Shown: one piece after another, positions 15,202-18,210 of the stretch | Layout of the letters: the number at the start of each line of letters is the position of its first letter | Position numbering within the stretch: the stretch's first letter is position 1 | DNA from: Ruminococcaceae bacterium UBA3323 | Lineage (GTDB): Bacteria; Bacillota; Clostridia; Oscillospirales; Acutalibacteraceae | Length of the DNA: 18,210 nt | Direction of reading: 5' to 3' | Assembly (NCBI GenBank): GCA_002361935.1 | Contig: DESD01000027.1 | Span: forward strand, 1-18,210 | The notes under the pieces: model-generated | What the model saw: the letters and a program-made list of their open reading frames with translations, nothing else | The model's database searches: none | Told to the model about the DNA's origin: nothing | Translations under genes and position numbers: made by a program

Positions 15202-16932
15202 TTAATATTTTGAGTAAGCGGTATAGTTTACTTTTTTATTTACGGTTCGTCTGAGTGTAAAGTTTTTGCCGTTTTGCGTAACCTTAAGTGATACGGCCGG
15301 CGGCGCTGCTTTTACATTTGTATAGAAGCTGCAGGTGATTTTTCCGTTGCTGACGGTCATTACCACCTTTATCGGATATTTTGTGGTGTTTTTCCATCTG
15401 AAATCCTGAACGGTTTCATAAATTGCGGCATCTCTTCCAAGCGGAACATAGGATACACGCTGATTATGCTGATGCCTTTCAACAATCTCAACATTGGCAT
15501 TCAGTGCGCAGTTAAAAATTGTTGATGCAACCTGGCAGATTCCGCCGCCTATACCGGTTCCCGATGCATTAAAAACGGCAGCCGGTTTATATCCTTTTGC
15601 CTTTGTTCTCGGACCTACAATTTTATTGAATGAGAATGTCTGTCCGGGCTGAATAATCGTGCCTGATATTGCTTTTGACGCAATTTTCAGATTTGTTGTT
15701 CTGTTTACATTCTTTTCATCATAGTAAGATGAGTATGATTTATATAGATTTGAATAGTTTGTACTTATCGGAGAAGAGTAAGCACCATAGTATGTTTTAT
15801 TTTTGTATGTGTAATATGCTCTTATTTTTACATAATAGGTTTCATTTTTGTTTACATTTTTAATGCTATATGCTGTTTTTGAATATCCGGGAACATTAAC
15901 GGCTTTTACATTATTTTTAAAGTTTTTATCTGTGCTGTATGCTATTCTGTAGCCGGTGGATCTTGTTTTTTTCCAGTTAACATTAATTGTTCCTCCGCTT
16001 TTTGTAACCGATGTCAGGGTTACCTTTGCAGGATTAGTTGCTTCAATAACAACTGAACTGTATTCGCCGTAAAAAATTGTTTTTCCGTCGCTTAACTGTT
16101 TATATGCTCTCATTTTAAAATTGTAAGCGGCAGATGAATCAAGCCCTGTTACAGTATAGCTTGTTTTGTCGGCAGCAACCTTTTTAACCTGTACATATTT
16201 TTTATTCACCCAATCATATCTTACTATCTGATATCCGCTGATATTTGAAAGCTTGCTCCAACTAAGCGTAATGCTGTTTGTAGTTTTGCTTTTCGCTTTA
16301 AATCCCGTTACTTTATTCGGCAGGATATTAAAGGTTTTTTTGATTGAGCCGGTAAAATTCTTTGTTCCCACAGCTGTAACAGTTGCTTTTCCTACATTTT
16401 TGTTCGCGGAATACTTAACTTCAAATTCTGTTTTGTGAACAAGCTTAACCTTTTTTCCGTTTTGATTCCAATACACAGCAATGGAAGGATAAATATTTTT
16501 GCCTGTATATACAGCGCTTGTGTAGTTAAGTGAAGCGGAGAATGCCTTGCCTGATATGTTAATCGGTTTAATCGTAAATTTTTTGCTCAAACTTCCTGCA
16601 TAATTGTTTATGAAATCAACCTTAACCGTAGCAGTGCCGGCATTTTTATTGTTTAAATAAGAAACGGTATAATCTTTACTTTTGCTTAATGTAATTTTTT
16701 TTCCGTTTTTATCTTTGAAAACAACGGTCGGAACGGGCTTGATTTCTTTGGCATTATATGTAAACGTTGAAGCACTGAGCGTTATAACAGTGTTTTCGGC
16801 GTTTATACGGATTGGCATTTGTGTTGTTTCTTCCGCAGAGCTCACAGCCTCACCTGCATAAGCATTGAAAGCAAAAGCAGTGCAGATAGTTATTATAAGC
16901 AATGCCAGAACGATTGATACTTTCTTTTTCAT
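15202..16932 (-). CDS. Secreted Ig-like/FN3/VanW domain protein
   Basis: This 576-residue exported protein begins with a signal peptide (KKK, hydrophobic core, probable cut after AYA at 26). Two related beta-sandwich repeats follow (about 48-123 and 125-204), each with a YT/YN...K-x-I-x-P start and a ...YAG/FTGS-x-x-K-x-F-x-I end. These resemble bacterial MBG/YDG-type Ig-like domains. Two fibronectin type III domains (about 206-299 and 301-393) come next, then a VanW domain (about 399-530) with GGGICQVAS at 462-470. A short Lys-rich tail ends it. There is no LPXTG motif or membrane anchor. ATG 16932 is chosen for its GAGGAG SD seven bases upstream. VanW's biochemical role is not established; a cell-surface task is inferred. 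The gene lies 61 bases downstream of the aminopeptidase gene. Confidence 0.85.
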   Translation of the reverse strand: MKKKVSIVLALLIITICTAFAFNAYAGEAVSSAEETTQMPIRINAENTVITLSASTFTYNAKEIKPVPTVVFKDKNGKKITLSKSKDYTVSYLNNKNAGTATVKVDFINNYAGSLSKKFTIKPINISGKAFSASLNYTSAVYTGKNIYPSIAVYWNQNGKKVKLVHKTEFEVKYSANKNVGKATVTAVGTKNFTGSIKKTFNILPNKVTGFKAKSKTTNSITLSWSKLSNISGYQIVRYDWVNKKYVQVKKVAADKTSYTVTGLDSSAAYNFKMRAYKQLSDGKTIFYGEYSSVVIEATNPAKVTLTSVTKSGGTINVNWKKTRSTGYRIAYSTDKNFKNNVKAVNVPGYSKTAYSIKNVNKNETYYVKIRAYYTYKNKTYYGAYSSPISTNYSNLYKSYSSYYDEKNVNRTTNLKIASKAISGTIIQPGQTFSFNKIVGPRTKAKGYKPAAVFNASGTGIGGGICQVASTIFNCALNANVEIVERHQHNQRVSYVPLGRDAAIYETVQDFRWKNTTKYPIKVVMTVSNGKITCSFYTNVKAAPPAVSLKVTQNGKNFTLRRTVNKKVNYTAYSKY

Positions 16933-16993
16933 AACTACACTCCTCATTAATTAGCTATTAAATAAATATGAATTACTTTGCTTTAATATTATT
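16933..16993 (-). other. Short spacer between aminopeptidase and VanW genes
   Basis: This AT-rich spacer has no hairpin terminator and no convincing -35/-10 pair on the minus strand. Apart from the GAGGAG SD it shows nothing. The VanW gene is therefore probably read through from the aminopeptidase promoter. Confidence 0.4.
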
Positions 16994-18061
16994 TTATACA
17001 ATCAGCAGATTTTTATCTACTGTGGATATATTGCGGCATCCGTTTTCCGTAACAATGCAAACATCTTCAATACGGATTCCGAATTTATCAGGAATATAAA
17101 TACCGGGTTCAACGGAGGTTACATTGCCTGTTTCATATATGTCCTTGCTGTTCGGAGAGGAAGAATATCCCTCATGTATATCAAGACCTACTCCGTGCCC
17201 GAGAGAATGCCTGAAATATTCTCCCATTTTCTTTTCTTCAAGCACATCGTAAGCGGCTTTATAGACATCGGCACATTTTACACCGTTTTTAAGCGCCTGA
17301 ATTCCTGCAAGCTGAGCTTTTAAAACCAGATAATACAGTTCTTTCATTTCATCCGTTGCGTTTCCTACTGCGATTGTGCGTGTCATATCAGAATGATATC
17401 CCTTGAAAGTTGCACCAAAGTCAAATAAAACAAAGTCGCCCTCTTTAATTTTTTTATCGCCCGGCACACCATGGGGCAAGGAGGTATGCGTTCCGGTTAA
17501 AAGAATTGTTGAAAATGACAGCCCGTCTGAACCGTTTTTTGCCATCAAATAATCAAAATATGCCTGAAGCTCTTTTTCGCTTTTTCCTGTTTTAATGAAA
17601 TTCAGAAGTTCAAGAAAGCTTTTTTCGGCAATATTATTTGCTTCAATCATCATTTCAATTTCTTCATCGGATTTTATATTTCTGATTTTCATGAATCTGT
17701 TGTCAATTCCAAGAAAATCACAGTGCGTTGCTTCCTTAAGAGCATTAAAGGATTTCAAAGAAATCGTTTCGTTTTCAAATGCAATTTTCTTTACGGAATT
17801 CTTTTTGCACAGTTCAGCAACCGCATTGGAAAATTTGCTTTGCATTTCAATAACGGTAAGCCCTGTTTCCTTTGCATGGTTTTGAGCCTCTTCCGTATAT
17901 CTTGAATCCACAATGTGATAACCGCTTCCGTTTCTTAATAACAAAACAACACCTTCGCTTGGTGAAAATCCGCAAAGATAATGCATATTGCTTTCATTTA
18001 GAAGAAGCAGTGCATCACAGCATAAATCTTCAATTATTTTTAAACACTTTTTTATTTTCAT
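16994..18061 (-). CDS. M24B-family Xaa-Pro aminopeptidase/dipeptidase
   Basis: This 355-residue cytoplasmic metallopeptidase has the pita-bread fold and removes an N-terminal residue before proline or splits Xaa-Pro dipeptides. Residues 1-125 or so are the creatinase N-terminal domain. The catalytic domain follows, with all five metal ligands visible: Asp214 (LFDFG), Asp225 (HSDMTRT), His289 (SLGHGVGLDIHE), Glu318 (SVEPGIY) and Glu332 (RIEDV), plus His197 in SLPHG. The length fits the short Firmicute PepP/PepQ/YpdF group, which cannot be separated by eye. The SD AAGGAAGGA (18075-18083) is 13 bases from the ATG, longer than usual, but no better in-frame start exists. It heads a probable two-gene minus-strand unit with the VanW gene. 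Confidence 0.93.
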   Translation of the reverse strand: MKIKKCLKIIEDLCCDALLLLNESNMHYLCGFSPSEGVVLLLRNGSGYHIVDSRYTEEAQNHAKETGLTVIEMQSKFSNAVAELCKKNSVKKIAFENETISLKSFNALKEATHCDFLGIDNRFMKIRNIKSDEEIEMMIEANNIAEKSFLELLNFIKTGKSEKELQAYFDYLMAKNGSDGLSFSTILLTGTHTSLPHGVPGDKKIKEGDFVLFDFGATFKGYHSDMTRTIAVGNATDEMKELYYLVLKAQLAGIQALKNGVKCADVYKAAYDVLEEKKMGEYFRHSLGHGVGLDIHEGYSSSPNSKDIYETGNVTSVEPGIYIPDKFGIRIEDVCIVTENGCRNISTVDKNLLIV

Positions 18062-18095
18062 ATTATTTACAAAATCCTTCCTTGTTATATACTTA

Positions 18096-18124
18096 ATTAT
18101 AAAATTTTAATTACAATATGTCAA
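18096..18124 (-). promoter_or_regulatory. Perfect promoter of the aminopeptidase gene
   Basis: On the minus strand TTGACA (18124-18119) and TATAAT (18101-18096) are 17 bases apart, a full consensus promoter. The leader would be short. Its -35 box is one arm of the palindrome centred at 18127. Confidence 0.85.
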
Positions 18125-18135
18125 TTCAATTGACA
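18119..18135. repeat. 17-base palindrome holding both divergent -35 boxes
   Basis: TGTCAATT (18119-18126) and AATTGACA (18128-18135) are exact inverted copies around a single C. The outer six bases of each arm are the -35 boxes of the two opposed promoters. It could also be a regulator site, but the -35 sequences explain most of the symmetry. Confidence 0.6.
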
Positions 18136-18158
18136 ATGGTAATTTTTTGTGATAGCTT
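18130..18158 (+). promoter_or_regulatory. Divergent promoter of the gene leaving the window
   Basis: TTGACA (18130-18135) is followed after 17 bases by TAGCTT (18153-18158), a weak -10 helped by an upstream TG (18150-18151). It lies about 30 bases before the start codon at 18188. Confidence 0.5.
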
Positions 18159-18187
18159 AAAAAAAATTAAATTTGGGAGTAAAGATT

Positions 18188-18210
18188 ATGGAAAAATATT
18201 TAATTAATCC
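18188..18210 (+). CDS. Start of an unidentified gene cut by the window edge
   Basis: An ATG at 18188 follows GGGAG (18175-18179) at 8 bases and opens a frame reading MEKYLIN before the window ends. The divergent promoter just upstream supports a real gene. Seven complete codons are too few to name a product. Confidence 0.6.

Noticed and set aside
15202..16932. VanW domain read as a vancomycin resistance gene
   Set aside because: No vanHAX, VanS/VanR or ligase genes are present. VanW domains are common in Clostridia without resistance.
1..18210. Mobile element, phage, CRISPR or toxin-antitoxin content
   Set aside because: No transposase or integrase motifs, direct-repeat arrays, target-site duplications or small paired genes were seen. 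Base composition looks even by eye across the window.

Overview
The window is AT-rich DNA from a low-GC Gram-positive anaerobe, most likely a gut-type member of the Clostridia (Ruminococcus/Eubacterium-like). The basis is purine-rich Shine-Dalgarno (SD) sites, sigma-A promoters with TTGACA/TATAAT consensus, an oxygen-sensitive type of Fe-S flavoenzyme, a CsoR/CopA pair, and a secreted Ig/FN3/VanW protein. The genus call is inference. Genes are tightly packed, with no rRNA, tRNA, CRISPR array or transposon and no gene-free stretch over 300 bases.

Layout. (1) 55-7785, plus strand: a probable five-gene operon of two ABC exporter half-transporters that form a heterodimer, a two-domain TrkA, a TrkH potassium channel subunit and an AGCS-family sodium/amino-acid symporter. 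(2) 7798-9942: two candidate promoters, one with perfect -35 and -10 boxes, drive a second potassium system, KtrB plus KtrA, closed by a strong terminator. (3) 9949-12116: a single-gene unit for a two-part Old-Yellow-Enzyme/Fe-S/FAD reductase with its own promoter and terminator. (4) 12119-15190: a copper-efflux unit. A perfect promoter carries two CsoR-type operators, followed by csoR and a CopA P-type ATPase with heavy-metal-binding (HMA) domains at both ends. A 17-bp stem terminates transcription from both sides. (5) 15202-18061, minus strand: an M24 aminopeptidase and, downstream of it, a secreted Ig/FN3/VanW protein, probably read from one perfect promoter. (6) 18130-18210, plus strand: a divergent promoter and the first codons of a gene that leaves the window.

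How the genes work together. Regions 1 and 2 place two different K+ uptake systems (TrkA/TrkH and KtrA/KtrB) on either side of a Na+-coupled amino-acid carrier, which suggests joint handling of K+, Na+ and compatible solutes. Region 4 is a classic Cu(I) sensor/efflux module. Its most interesting detail is the join between the CopA core and its C-terminal CopZ-like domain. An A7 tract lies there, and one A fewer would stop CopA at a normal length. Just downstream an SD and an in-frame ATG could initiate a free 74-residue copper chaperone.

Most of the window is ordinary housekeeping and transport. I do not see a clearly novel defence or mobile system. The observations most worth checking are the copA/copZ junction, the K+/Na+ cluster, the paired operators around the csoR promoter, the hairpin-spaced ktrB ribosome site and the palindromic divergent promoter near 18127.
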